Counted from the first letter of the stretch, positions 8,409 to 17,312 are shown. The stretch: 64,000 nt of DNA from Algibacter sp. (GCF_029245835.1 NZ_JAQWOO010000045.1:46245-110244); one strand, 5' to 3'. Notes: generated by a model from the sequence alone, not told the origin. Made by a program: numbers and translations.

Positions 8409-9626
8409 ATGAAGCAATTTCTAAAAATATTCAAGGTCGCTTTTCAGGCCATCAACAAAAATAGAACTCGCAGTATTCTTACTATGTTGGGCATTATTAT
8501 TGGCGTTGCTGCAGTTATTATGACGATTTCGGCAGGCGAAGGAGCAACTCAACAAGTTCAAGATCAAATATCAGGATTAGGAACTAATTTATTGATGATA
8601 AGTACAAAAGAAGAGCATAGAGGCGGTATAAATGTTAGAATGGGCAGACCAATAGAGAAAAAGGATTTAGATATTTTACAAAAAAGCTCTGTTTGGATGT
8701 CCAAAATTTCTCCTTTGGTAGCTATTGGCGCACAGGTTATTGGCGCTGCTGGTTATGTTTCAACAACGGTTTACGGTGTCTCTAATCAATATTTTGATAT
8801 TTTAAGTCGGGAAATAGTTTCAGGAAATGCATTTACAGCAGAGGACGTTACAACCGCTAGAAAATTCTGCGTTATAGGCGAAACTATAAGAGAAGAAATT
8901 TTCCCAGGGCAAGACCCTATAGGCAGACAAATACGAATAAATAAAGTCCCTTTTACAGTAGTTGGTTTATTAAAGGAAGAAGGCGAAGGCACAATGGGAC
9001 AAGACCAAGACGATATTGTTATAGCACCTTATACAACGGTTCAAAACAGGTTATTTGGCCATCGTAGAGGGTACAATATGATAATGGCTAGTGCTTTGAG
9101 TGAAGACCATATTTTGGACGCTGAAATTGAAGCTACCGAGCTATTGCGAGAATCACATAGAATATTAGACCAAGATGAAGATGATTTTGAAATTACTACA
9201 CAAATTGAGTTGCAGGAAATTACTGGAAATGTAACGGGAATATTAACAATAATATTGGGTGCCATAGCTAGTATTTCATTAATTGTAGGCGGTATTGGCA
9301 TCATGAATATCATGCTAGTTTCGGTAACAGAACGTACCCGAGAAATTGGCACGCGTTTAGCAATTGGAGCCAGAGAAAGTGATATTCTAACCCAATTTTT
9401 AATTGAAGCTATTGTGTTGAGTTTAACAGGTGGTATTTTGGGTATTATTCTTGGAATTATAGGAAATCAAATTATATTCAAAGCAACTGGATTTTACATA
9501 CCAACAGTTGCCTACTCTGTATTGATTGGCTTTGGGTTCGCTGTATTAGTAGGTGTGGTTTTTGGTTATTTCCCTGCGCGAAAAGCTGCGAAACTAAACC
9601 CTATTGATGCCTTGAGATATGAATAA
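8409..9626 (+). CDS. ABC transporter permease, MacB/FtsX type
   Basis: 405 aa. It has an N-terminal helix (residues about 20-42, SILTMLGIIIGVAAVIMTIS), a large periplasmic MacB_PCD domain (about 45-270) and a C-terminal FtsX domain with three helices. That domain carries the conserved SLIVGGIGIMNIMLVSVTER and ends FPARKAAKLNPIDALRYE, the usual end of the family. It forms the membrane part of the tripartite system with the preceding ATPase and adaptor. Confidence 0.92.
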   Translation: MKQFLKIFKVAFQAINKNRTRSILTMLGIIIGVAAVIMTISAGEGATQQVQDQISGLGTNLLMISTKEEHRGGINVRMGRPIEKKDLDILQKSSVWMSKISPLVAIGAQVIGAAGYVSTTVYGVSNQYFDILSREIVSGNAFTAEDVTTARKFCVIGETIREEIFPGQDPIGRQIRINKVPFTVVGLLKEEGEGTMGQDQDDIVIAPYTTVQNRLFGHRRGYNMIMASALSEDHILDAEIEATELLRESHRILDQDEDDFEITTQIELQEITGNVTGILTIILGAIASISLIVGGIGIMNIMLVSVTERTREIGTRLAIGARESDILTQFLIEAIVLSLTGGILGIILGIIGNQIIFKATGFYIPTVAYSVLIGFGFAVLVGVVFGYFPARKAAKLNPIDALRYE

Positions 9627-9644
9627 ATTAAAGAAAATTACGAT

Positions 9645-9863
9645 ATGAAAAATTTAAGAAAACTATTAACTGAAATCACTCAACTCACCACTAACATAGA
9701 GACCAATTACCCAGAACTATATCGCTCTTTGGACGAGAACCCATTAACCATTCCTAAAACAGATCATCCAAATGTAGATAAACAAGTCATGGAAGAGTAT
9801 TTGGAGAGTTTAAAGCAACTGCTCAAACATCATTTGGAAACACATAATAATAAAAACACTTAA
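9645..9863 (+). CDS. Small hypothetical protein
   Basis: 72 aa, acidic and helical, no signal peptide, no family recognised. It lies 18 nt after the permease stop and 19 nt before the next gene, so it belongs to the same operon. A conserved-looking core (NYPELYRSLDENP) suggests a real gene. Confidence 0.6.
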   Translation: MKNLRKLLTEITQLTTNIETNYPELYRSLDENPLTIPKTDHPNVDKQVMEEYLESLKQLLKHHLETHNNKNT

Positions 9864-9882
9864 TTCATTAAAATAAATAATT

Positions 9883-10248
9883 ATGGGAGAAATTGCTACT
9901 TCAGACAGGCAGATTACTATATTTTATCATTCTAAATCGGTTAGGGCAAAACAAACATTAGCGTATGCAAAAGCCGAAGGTTTACCAATACTAGACATTG
10001 ATATTTTAAAAACGCCACTTACAGGTACACAAATAACAGAACTAGCAGATCGCTTAAATATTGAGATAAAAGACTTGGTAAATCAGGATCATCCTGCTTA
10101 TGTCTCACATTTTGAGCATCATGATTTTTCTGAAAGAGATTGGATAAAAATGATACAACATAATCCTGAGATCATGAAACAGCCTATAGCGTTGCGCGGT
10201 GATGTTACTATTTTGGTAGAAACACCAACCGATATTATTAAGATTTAG
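9883..10248 (+). CDS. ArsC/Spx-like thioredoxin-fold protein lacking the catalytic cysteine
   Basis: 121 aa. The fold is that of ArsC-family arsenate reductases: ITIFYHSKSVRAKQTLAYAK at the start, DIDILKTPLTGTQITELADRL in the middle, and PIALRGDVTILVETP as the family's cis-proline/active-site end. The position that holds the catalytic Cys in ArsC is Ser in YHSKS, and the protein has no Cys at all. An arsenate reductase activity is therefore unlikely; a binding or regulatory role like Spx is possible. It is the last gene of the MacAB-like operon. Confidence 0.7.
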   Translation: MGEIATSDRQITIFYHSKSVRAKQTLAYAKAEGLPILDIDILKTPLTGTQITELADRLNIEIKDLVNQDHPAYVSHFEHHDFSERDWIKMIQHNPEIMKQPIALRGDVTILVETPTDIIKI

Positions 10249-10256
10249 AAAGCACA

Positions 10257-10739
10257 TTAAATTTTAGCAGATTCGCCTTTTAATACTTTCAAATAAGTAG
10301 CTATTTGTCCTCTGTGATAGGTTTCATGTTCTAGTACATGATGCATTATAAACCACCAAAATGTCATTTCTTCGCCTTTTGTATTACGAACCAAATCTTT
10401 AATGGTTATAGCATTAAATTCTGAAATTATAATATTTCTTTTTTCGCCATTCGCCTTTAAGGTTTCAATCAAGGACTTGTATATGGTTTCATCAACATTA
10501 AAGTGAGGTTCTTCAGAACCCATTTCCCATTTGAAGGTTCTTTTATTGGTTGTTGAAAGACTAAAGAATATGTTGTCCACATCAATGATATGTTGTACCA
10601 AGTGAGCAAAACTCATAGCCGTATTGTTTAATCGCCAGTTTATAAACCCCTCAGGAACTTCTTCAAGCCTTTTAAGGGTTAGTCGTCTTATTTCGGAAGA
10701 TAATGCCGCAAGTTGGTCAAATGTATTATTTGGTTTCAT
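10257..10739 (-). CDS. DinB-like / DUF664 protein
   Basis: 160 aa, cytoplasmic, four-helix DinB fold. Three metal-ligand histidines are visible: H in FAHLVQHIIDVDN and the HHVLEHETYHRGQ motif near residues 130-143. Family members are metal-binding proteins, some of them thiol transferases, often stress-induced. It is convergent with the MacAB-like operon (8 nt between stops) and has its own palindrome promoter. Confidence 0.8.
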   Translation of the reverse strand: MKPNNTFDQLAALSSEIRRLTLKRLEEVPEGFINWRLNNTAMSFAHLVQHIIDVDNIFFSLSTTNKRTFKWEMGSEEPHFNVDETIYKSLIETLKANGEKRNIIISEFNAITIKDLVRNTKGEEMTFWWFIMHHVLEHETYHRGQIATYLKVLKGESAKI

Positions 10740-10762
10740 ATGATGTTCATTTTAGAATTATT

Positions 10763-10805
10763 TCAAGGTAAAAAACCTGATTTTTTTTAACAATGACTCA
10801 AGTCA
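10763..10805 (-). promoter_or_regulatory. Island palindrome and -7 box for the DinB-like gene
   Basis: Site TGACTCAAGTCA at 10794-10805. On the minus strand TACCTTGA (10770-10763) is at the 35-bp offset (6 of 8 matches to TAnnTTTG counting the free positions). ATG is at 10739. Confidence 0.6.
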
Positions 10806-10818
10806 GTTTTGTAATCTA

Positions 10819-10861
10819 TGACTAAGGTCATTTTATAAAAAATGCTGTCTCAGTACATTTG
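10819..10861 (+). promoter_or_regulatory. Island palindrome and -7 box for the class-B-like acid phosphatase
   Basis: Site TGACTAAGGTCA at 10819-10830, with perfect -7 box TACATTTG at 10854-10861. The box lies only 20 nt before ATG 10881, which rules out the upstream TTG (10869) as start. Confidence 0.8.
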
Positions 10862-10880
10862 ATATATATTGTATAAAACT

Positions 10881-11711
10881 ATGAGAGTTAATCTTCTAAT
10901 TGCCGTTTTCAGCTTTACATTGCTTACAGGATGTAAAACGCAAGTCACAACAATTAATAAGGAGAAATCCAAAACCGAAACGATTGCTATTCCTATTAAA
11001 GAATATTCCATATTGGCAGTACTTTGGCAACAACATGCAGCGGAATATCGTGCATTAACGTATCAGGCTTTCAACACAGCAAAGCTTCAATTAGATGATA
11101 TTCTGGCCAACAAAACAAAAATTGAAAAACCACTCGCTATCGTAACCGATATTGACGAAACCGTATTAAACAATAGCCCTTACAACGGTAAGCTGATTGA
11201 ACGCAATGAAGACTATTCTGAAACAAGTTGGATAGCATGGGGAAAAGAAAAGAAAGCAAAAGCAGTTCCAGGTTCTCTCCACTTTTTTCAATATGCACAA
11301 GATAAAAATGTGGAAGTGTTCTATCTATCCAATCGATTATCAGTTCAAACAAGTGAAACTCTTGAAAACCTTAAGCAGTTGGGGTTTCCTTTTGCGGACG
11401 AAAACCATATTTTATTAAGAACTGATGAAGGCGGAAAAGAAACAAGACGAAAAAAAATACAACGATCTCACGATATTGTAATGCTGATTGGCGATAATCT
11501 TTCTGATTTTTCTGAAGTATTTGATGGCCAACCTACAAAAGTAAGAAATCGTAAAGCAGATAGTTTAAAAACCTATTTTGGAAACAAGTATATCGTATTG
11601 CCCAATGCCATGTATGGCGATTGGGAAACCAAAGGCATTTTAGAAGGAAAGTATTATTGGACAAATTTTCAAAAAGACTCCATTCGCCATAGTAAAGTAA
11701 TAAATTATTAG
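10881..11711 (+). CDS. Lipoprotein acid phosphatase / 5'-nucleotidase, e(P4)-like HAD (class III B)
   Basis: 276 aa from ATG 10881. Lipoprotein signal MRVNLLIAVFSFTLLTGC. The catalytic HAD motif I is AIVTDIDETVLNN; motif II is FYLSNR, and GDNLSDF near the C-terminus supplies the last acidic pair. Like Haemophilus e(P4), it would dephosphorylate nucleotides or other phosphomonoesters at the cell surface. The start choice is supported by the lipobox and by the promoter, which leaves too little room for the TTG at 10869. Confidence 0.85.
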   Translation: MRVNLLIAVFSFTLLTGCKTQVTTINKEKSKTETIAIPIKEYSILAVLWQQHAAEYRALTYQAFNTAKLQLDDILANKTKIEKPLAIVTDIDETVLNNSPYNGKLIERNEDYSETSWIAWGKEKKAKAVPGSLHFFQYAQDKNVEVFYLSNRLSVQTSETLENLKQLGFPFADENHILLRTDEGGKETRRKKIQRSHDIVMLIGDNLSDFSEVFDGQPTKVRNRKADSLKTYFGNKYIVLPNAMYGDWETKGILEGKYYWTNFQKDSIRHSKVINY

Positions 11712-11750
11712 GACTATTACTTTCCCCAAAACACAAATTAGAATATACTT

Positions 11751-12245
11751 TTAGTCCATTTCTTTGGATTCTAATAATCCTGGATGAAATCGTTTTAAGA
11801 ACAAATTACGAGTTGAGTCCATGTGCTTAATCATGCTCTCTAATTCGGAATGCTGATTTTGCCAGTTTCTGAAAAAATAATCATCTTCAAAAAAATCATT
11901 CATAAAAAGTGAGTCGTGTTTAGGGAAATATGAAAAGTCCTGGTTCCATGTATTAGGCATGTTATCTCCTAAGTAACGTTGGAAAGAGTCCATGATGCTA
12001 TCTAAATTTACCCGTAGAGAGTCTCCTTTGATATCTGAATACGACCAAGAATAAATAGAATCATATTTAATTAGATTTCCAAACTCATCATATTCTTTGC
12101 GAACATCCCATTTTTCTTTAGGCTTTACAGCTGTATGATCTTGAGCAATTTCATAACTATCAATTTCTGGAACTTCTTTCTCTTTAACTTGATGATTACA
12201 GCCTATAAACATCAATACTAACAATAAGATTATACTACGTTTCAT
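11751..12245 (-). CDS. Hypothetical lipoprotein
   Basis: 164 aa with lipobox MFIGC (Cys at about residue 16). The mature part is acidic, with many Asp/Ser/Trp (YDSIYSWSYSDIKGDSLRVN; MPNTWNQDFSYFP). No domain recognised. It lies 49 nt downstream of another lipoprotein gene and is convergent with the acid phosphatase, so it is probably transcribed from the divergent promoter at 12.73 kb. Confidence 0.65.
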   Translation of the reverse strand: MKRSIILLLVLMFIGCNHQVKEKEVPEIDSYEIAQDHTAVKPKEKWDVRKEYDEFGNLIKYDSIYSWSYSDIKGDSLRVNLDSIMDSFQRYLGDNMPNTWNQDFSYFPKHDSLFMNDFFEDDYFFRNWQNQHSELESMIKHMDSTRNLFLKRFHPGLLESKEMD

Positions 12246-12294
12246 TTTTTATATATTTTATAATTAGACAATGGCAAGCGATTCATTTTAAGGC

Positions 12295-12699
12295 TTAATT
12301 TCTTCTGCTTTTAGAGCTACTTCTAGAACTGCTTTGTCTTCTAGATGTACTACTGCGACTAGTGTTGTTTTCGCGATGATATCCTGAAATATTATCATCT
12401 CTGTAACCTTTTATGCGCACAAATCTGCTTCGTCTTAAATCAATACCATTATATCGCTGTGGTAAAACCCTGACTCTTACCCATGCACCATTATTCAAAT
12501 AGAGATAATTGCGTAATGATAAATCGTAATAAATCATGTATTCGGGAAAATAAACATACCGTACAGCTTCAACTCTATTGGGGTAAAACCAAGGTGGTGG
12601 TGGCACATCAGGTCTAGAAGAAATTACGACAGGACCACAACTCTCTAGTGTTAGAAAACTCATTAAGAGCATAATAATAACATAGCCTTTGTTTTTCAT
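12295..12699 (-). CDS. Hypothetical lipoprotein with Arg/Ser-rich tail
   Basis: 134 aa from ATG 12699; the upstream in-frame start at 12747 overlaps the -7 box. Lipobox LTLESCGP. A middle region rich in Tyr and Arg (YFPEYMIYYDLSLRNYLYLN, then WVRVRVLPQRYNGIDL) resembles widespread Bacteroidetes hypothetical lipoproteins. The last 25 residues are almost all Arg/Ser/Lys and could bind RNA, DNA or acidic polymers. Function unknown. Confidence 0.7.
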   Translation of the reverse strand: MKNKGYVIIMLLMSFLTLESCGPVVISSRPDVPPPPWFYPNRVEAVRYVYFPEYMIYYDLSLRNYLYLNNGAWVRVRVLPQRYNGIDLRRSRFVRIKGYRDDNISGYHRENNTSRSSTSRRQSSSRSSSKSRRN

Positions 12700-12728
12700 G
12701 ACGCATTTATTTAGTACAAATCTTATCA

Positions 12729-12802
12729 CAAAGAAAACAAAGAACAACCTGTACCAAAATGACTTGGGTCATTTTGAGAGCTCTTTTTTTAAAATACTTT
12801 TG
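12729..12802. promoter_or_regulatory. Divergent promoter pair sharing one island palindrome
   Basis: Site TGACTTGGGTCA at 12760-12771. Plus strand: perfect -7 TACTTTTG (12795-12802), then ATG 12833. Minus strand: TTTCTTTG (12736-12729), then ATG 12699. Both boxes are at the 35-bp offset and both ATGs about 30 nt past the box. Confidence 0.78.
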
Positions 12803-12832
12803 AATCAACATTAACACTCAAATTTTTATATC

Positions 12833-13183
12833 ATGATAAAAGATCATTCTAAAAAATACAACGACCTCACAAAATCAATGCGCGAATTAGGTGATAAAAT
12901 CCCAGAGACAATGAACAGTTTTAATGCATTGCATAAAGCAGGTATTGCAGAAGGCGCATTAACTTCAAAAACAAAAGAACTCATTGCTTTGGGAATAGCA
13001 ATCACGGTAAGATGTGATGGTTGTATTGCATTTCATGTACACGATGCACTTAAAGCTGGTGCTTCGTCGCAAGAGATTTTAGAAACTATTGGTGTTGCTG
13101 TACTTATGGGTGGCGGACCAGCCGTTGTGTACGGTTCTGAAGCCATGGAAGCTTTAGAGCAATTTGCAGTTTTAGAAGATTAA
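12833..13183 (+). CDS. Carboxymuconolactone decarboxylase / AhpD-like protein
   Basis: 116 aa. The redox motif RCDGCIAFH gives the CxxC...H arrangement of AhpD-like alkylhydroperoxidases, in the family helix that continues HDALKAGAS. The end has GGGPAVVYGSEAMEALEQF. Expected to be cytoplasmic and to reduce peroxides or act as a disulfide reductase. It is followed 16 nt later by a coiled-coil protein in the same operon. Confidence 0.85.
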   Translation: MIKDHSKKYNDLTKSMRELGDKIPETMNSFNALHKAGIAEGALTSKTKELIALGIAITVRCDGCIAFHVHDALKAGASSQEILETIGVAVLMGGGPAVVYGSEAMEALEQFAVLED

Positions 13184-13199
13184 ATAAAAAACAAATATC

Positions 13200-13586
13200 A
13201 TGGAAACACAAGTTTTATACAATTCAGACTTACATTTTGAGCATGTACAATGGAATCGTGAACTCTCGTTTTGGGAAGACGAGTTAAAATCTTTCAATAA
13301 AAGATTAGAGGAATTAGTTACGCGTTGGACTGATAAAAAAGTACTAGCCAAATTAGAACATTATCAAAACGAATTTATACTGCATGACAAAAGAATAGAT
13401 GAACTGCAAGAAGCCATTGAAGTTCATGAAACACAAATGGCTGGTTTAAATTTAGAAGGTAAAGATGCACTTGATACTACTTTGGTAAAAAAACATCTTG
13501 AATTTCGAAATAAAATGGAAACGCAGAGGCAAATCTATTCAGATTTAAAAAAAGAATTTTTCCGATTTCTTTCAAAATATATGTAG
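13200..13586 (+). CDS. Coiled-coil stress-island protein, unknown function
   Basis: 128 aa, almost wholly helical, with heptad-like Leu/Glu/Lys patterns. It is clearly related to the protein at 19854-20261: both begin with LHFE...W......F..DE...F...L and have similar length and spacing. No catalytic motif or signal peptide. I do not recognise a named family; two copies in one regulon suggest a structural or scaffold role. Confidence 0.65.
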   Translation: METQVLYNSDLHFEHVQWNRELSFWEDELKSFNKRLEELVTRWTDKKVLAKLEHYQNEFILHDKRIDELQEAIEVHETQMAGLNLEGKDALDTTLVKKHLEFRNKMETQRQIYSDLKKEFFRFLSKYM

Positions 13587-13650
13587 TTGCTTTGCTTGTT
13601 CCTATTGGCTTTAAACTTCCTTATCAAGGGGCGCTTATAAGTTTCTAAAC

Positions 13651-13693
13651 TGATATAGATCATTGTCAATTCATTAAGGTTAATTTAATATTG
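13651..13693 (+). promoter_or_regulatory. Island palindrome and -7 box for the AI-2E transporter
   Basis: Site TGATATAGATCA at 13651-13662, with -7 box TAATATTG at 13686-13693. The predicted transcription start falls within a base or two of ATG 13700, so the mRNA would be leaderless. Confidence 0.65.
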
Positions 13694-13699
13694 GACTCT

Positions 13700-14835
13700 A
13701 TGAAAAAATACACTTTAAATTTACCTAACATATTTTATTTCTTGAGCATAATAGCTTTAGGCATTTACTTGATAATAGTGGGCAAAGTAATTCTTGCACC
13801 TATTATTTTTAGTTTTTTTTTGCTTTAATGTTAAAGCCTATAGTTGATTTTTTTCAAGGCAAACTGCGCAACAAAATAGTTGCTATCTTCGCTGCGTATC
13901 TTACAGTTGTATTACCGTTGCTAGCACTGATTTTATTTTTCATCAATCAGTCTTCAGCTTTGTTTAGCGATTTGCCATCTATAAGTGTAAAACTAACTAC
14001 CATTGCCAATCAATTAGTGGATTGGTTCAATCAAAAATTTGCACTAGAGGCTCAATCTTCCTCAACTTGGTTGTCAGAAAATTTTAAATCCATACTAGAT
14101 CTCACTATGGGTTTCCTGCAAGAAAGTTTTCAATCTGGCACCACTCTTATAGCCAATTTTATCTTAATAATTGTGATTACGTACTTTCTGTTATTGTATA
14201 AAACAGCCTTTAAAAACTTTGCTATTTCACAAGCAAAACCAAAACACAGGGAAACACTAAACCATCTTTTTAACCAGATTCAAAAACTAACTAAACGCTA
14301 TATGATAGGTCAAGGTATTATGGTCATTATCCTAGGGACTTTAATAGGATTGGGACTGTGGGCTATTGGTGTTCCTCATCCTTTTTTTTGGGGATTTTTA
14401 GCTGGTTTTCTAGAGGTTATTCCTTACGTAGGCACAACCATAGGCGGTATTTTGCCATTCACCTATATGCTAATGGTTGGCAATACACTTTGGCAACCAT
14501 GGGCAGTAGTGATACTTTATATTATAATACAACAAATAGAGGGGAATTTAATTTCACCAAATGTTATGGGTTCCAGTATTAAGGTAAATCCGCTGTTTAT
14601 TATTGTTGGTCTTTTTTTAGGAGGCATAATTTGGGGCATTTCGGGTATGATTTTAGCATTGCCCATACTAGCAATTTCAAAAGAAGTTTTTAGAAGTTTT
14701 AATGCATTAGTGCCAATAAGTTACCTCATGGAAGATGGTCTTACTAGAAATGAAACTCTATTTCTAGAGAAATTTGACCATGCAAAACATCGCTTCTTAA
14801 GCCTTTTTTTTGAAGACAAACACGATGAAAATTAA
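13700..14835 (+). pseudogene. AI-2E family (PerM-like) transporter with a frameshift
   Basis: The first frame starts at ATG 13700 (MKKYTLNLPNIFYFLSIIAL) and stops at 13826. The second continues from 13828 (MLKPIVDFFQGKLRN) to 14835. One extra T in the nine-T run at 13813-13821 would join them as ...IIFSFFFALMLKPIVDF, the normal AI-2E N-terminus. The rest is intact: multiple membrane helices, GFLEVIPYVGTTIGGILPF and IIQQIEGNLISPNVMG, both hallmarks of the family. Repaired length about 378 aa. It may be a pseudogene, a phase-variable gene or a sequencing error in a homopolymer. Confidence 0.8.
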
Positions 14836-14863
14836 ACAAAGTATCCAAATCGTATTTTAATTT

Positions 14864-14953
14864 GGGCGTGACCACAAGGGTCGTGCTTTCCATTGCAATT
14901 CCTCGCTCTTCCTTGCAGTCAGGCTGTGGGATTTCCATTGCAATCACTCACGC
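14864..14953. repeat. Short interspersed intergenic element of flavobacterial type
   Basis: The ends are inverted (GCGTGA at 14866 and TCACGC at 14948), and TTTCCATTGCAAT occurs twice inside (14887 and 14932). GC content is higher than the surroundings. It resembles repeats of the type GGGCGTG-ACCACAAGGGTCG that I recall between genes in many Flavobacteriaceae. Only one copy is in this window, so its repeat nature cannot be shown here. Confidence 0.45.
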
Positions 14954-15019
14954 AAAAAACACTCCTATTCAGCTTTTGAATAAAATTTAAAATTTATCGT
15001 AAACCATTCAATTTCATAC

Positions 15020-15062
15020 TTACCCAAGTCATTTACCTTTTTACGGCATATATCTAGTTTTG
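15020..15062 (+). promoter_or_regulatory. Island palindrome (one half decayed) and perfect -7 box for the OmpA-like pseudogene
   Basis: Site TTACCCAAGTCA at 15020-15031, in which the first TGA has become TTA. -7 box TAGTTTTG at 15055-15062 is perfect and correctly spaced. The gene it serves is degenerate. Confidence 0.6.
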
Positions 15063-15103
15063 AAATGCCTTTAAAATGATTTAAATCTTAAAATCTTATA
15101 AGC

Positions 15104-15648
15104 ATGAAAAAGTCAATTTTTTATCCATTGGTTTTACTATTTTTTTAAAGCACCAATACCAATTTTTTAGAGCGATTATCAGACTTATCCGTAGTCAGTA
15201 TATCTGGTGCCTAAAACATCACAAAATCTTTGGAAGCGCTCAATCAACAAAATAAATACATTAAGGCTTTAACCAGTTTCATGCAACGTAAAAATTCCTT
15301 GAACTTGGTATTGGTAACGAACCTTAAACGGTCTTTAGATTATTTTGATGACGAGGACATTAATATTGAAGTAAAAAAGGCGTGGTTTACGTGTCCATTT
15401 CAGATAAGATGTTGTTCCGATCTGGTCGTTATAAAATTAACGACAATGCTAAAAACGTTATTGGTAAAATTGCCAAAATTATAAACGATCCTAAGGAATT
15501 GGATATTCTGGTTGAAGGTCATACAGATAATGTGCCAAAAACCACCAACGAAACTGCTAGAGGTCGTGCCATAAATGAAATCCTGATATTACCAAAATTA
15601 GATCAGTTCTTTGAGCTTTTAGAGACACCTATTTCAAAAAAAAAGTAA
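15104..15648 (+). pseudogene. OmpA-family outer-membrane protein, degenerate
   Basis: Starts at ATG 15104 with a signal-peptide-like MKKSIFYPLVLLFF, then stops at once. Pieces of the protein follow in different frames: a coiled-coil part (LEALNQQNKYIKALTSFMQR, from about 15227) and the OmpA domain (VSISDKMLFRSGRYKINDNA, LDILVEGHTDNVP). One missing A in the run near 15374 explains the switch between these two. After HTDNVP the sequence jumps to NETARGRAIN...LPKLDQFFELLE, which is the far C-terminus, so about 60 codons have been deleted. It would have been a periplasmic peptidoglycan-binding protein. Confidence 0.75.
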
Positions 15649-15862
15649 TTTTTATTCGAAGTGAATTCTATTTTAATTATTTATTAAATACAATCAAAAA
15701 ACTACAATATTATTCTTCAAATAATTAAATTTTTCAGAAAGAATTTAAATGCCATCAAAAAAAGAAATTTGAACAGACCCAAATCATTTTCTCAATCGTG
15801 TATTGTATATACATTTAAAAATAAGTAAAATATCTATTAAAAAAGTTCCTTTAATTATGTAA

Positions 15863-16315
15863 TTAAAACATAATACTATGGTAAACCATATCTTTTAAAT
15901 CCTTTGGGAGTTCAGATCTTATATCCTCAATTTCACCTAAAGAAATATACTTTCTAAGCTTAATAAATGTTGTGTAAATATAATTTTCGGCCAAATCGTT
16001 GTCATACCCAAAATCACTGATCTCAGAGGGAGAATCAAAACTTTTTACTAAATCAATAAAATCGTCCATGGTTTTAACCTTAGTTTTTTTCTGTTTAGGA
16101 CTCCATCCATTAACATAAACCGCTTTTAAAAACATAGGAAATTGTGCTATGAGCTGTATTGATTCTTCAGTAGAAATTAATTCTCGTAGTCCATGTAATA
16201 TAGAAGACAATATACGTCCAGCTTTTTCTGTATCGCCATTGAGATTTAATTCTTTAGTATAGTCATTTATAAATTTGTTTGCTTCTTTCGCGAATTGATT
16301 GAAATTTAGTGCCAT
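15863..16315 (-). CDS. DUF2267 protein
   Basis: 150 aa, helical, soluble. It has the DUF2267 arrangement: GRILSSILHGLRELISTEE near residues 33-52, QFPMFLKAVYVNGWSP, then a C-terminal repeat of the same unit ending DIRSELPKDLKDM. The family is found in stress and low-oxygen gene clusters of many phyla; its biochemical role is unknown. It has a shared divergent palindrome with exonuclease III. Confidence 0.8.
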   Translation of the reverse strand: MALNFNQFAKEANKFINDYTKELNLNGDTEKAGRILSSILHGLRELISTEESIQLIAQFPMFLKAVYVNGWSPKQKKTKVKTMDDFIDLVKSFDSPSEISDFGYDNDLAENYIYTTFIKLRKYISLGEIEDIRSELPKDLKDMVYHSIMF

Positions 16316-16366
16316 GATATTTTCTTTTTTATGATTAGAATCATTTTAAACAATAAGTATATGACT

Positions 16367-16440
16367 TAAATTTAGGTTTTATTTTAACCAAGAGAAATGA
16401 CTTGGGTCATTTTACAATTAATTTTCAAAAACTAAACTAA
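16367..16440. promoter_or_regulatory. Divergent promoter pair sharing one island palindrome
   Basis: Site TGACTTGGGTCA at 16398-16409. Minus strand: TAAATTTA (16374-16367) for DUF2267. Plus strand: TAAACTAA (16433-16440), a poorer box, for exonuclease III. Both are at the 35-bp offset. Confidence 0.65.
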
Positions 16441-16475
16441 GAGCGTTTTTTAAATAGATTTTATACTAACTTATT

Positions 16476-17240
16476 ATGAAAATAATATCATGGAACGTTA
16501 ACGGCATAAGAGCCATTGTAAAAAAAGATTTTTTTCAAGATTTAAAAAAGATGAATCCAGACATCCTTTGTATTCAAGAAACAAAGGCACAAGATGATGC
16601 GGTAACTAAAAGTTTATTCCAATTATCAAATTATAATATCTATGTGAATTCGGCAGTTAAAAAAGGCTATTCTGGAACAGTAATTCTTTCAAAAATTAAA
16701 CCCATTTCCATTGTGTATGGTATGGGTATTCCTAAGCATGATAAAGAAGGACGCATTATTTGTGCTGAATACAAAGACTATTATCTTATTAACGTCTATG
16801 TGCCAAATTCTGGTCAACACTTAGAACGGTTGGATTACCGAAAACAATGGGATGAAGATTTTTTGAGGTATTTGCAACATCTTGAAAAGGAAAAACCCTT
16901 AATCGTGGCTGGCGATTTTAATGTGGCACATCAAACTATCGATTTAAAAAACGATAAAACAAATTATAACAAAACGGCTGGTTATACCCAAGTAGAAATA
17001 GATGGTATGGATAACTTTATCAATGCAGGATTTATAGATGCGTTTAGAGAAATACATTCTAACGCAGAGGCTTACACCTATTGGAGCTACCGTTTTAAAG
17101 CAAGAGAGAGAAATATAGGTTGGCGTATTGATTATTTCTTGATGAGTAAATATTTAATAAATAAAATAGAAACCATTAATATTCTATCAGAATACTATGG
17201 TTCTGACCATTGTCCAATTGGACTAGAAATTAATTCATAA
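16476..17240 (+). CDS. Exodeoxyribonuclease III (Xth/ExoA type AP endonuclease)
   Basis: 254 aa, the usual family length. All motifs are present: MKIISWNVNGIRA, CIQETKA (metal-binding Glu), NVYVPNSG, VAGDFNVAH (Asp/Asn of the active site), GWRIDYFLMS and YGSDHCPIGLEI (catalytic Asp-His). It would incise DNA at abasic sites and trim 3' ends, so it fits the oxidative-stress theme. Whether this is the cell's main ExoA or an island-borne second copy cannot be told. Confidence 0.9.
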   Translation: MKIISWNVNGIRAIVKKDFFQDLKKMNPDILCIQETKAQDDAVTKSLFQLSNYNIYVNSAVKKGYSGTVILSKIKPISIVYGMGIPKHDKEGRIICAEYKDYYLINVYVPNSGQHLERLDYRKQWDEDFLRYLQHLEKEKPLIVAGDFNVAHQTIDLKNDKTNYNKTAGYTQVEIDGMDNFINAGFIDAFREIHSNAEAYTYWSYRFKARERNIGWRIDYFLMSKYLINKIETINILSEYYGSDHCPIGLEINS

Positions 17241-17312
17241 AACGCGCAAAAATTCATGAAATATTTATACTTTAAGTACCTTTAAAACCATTAAAAAATA
17301 GAACTATTTCCC

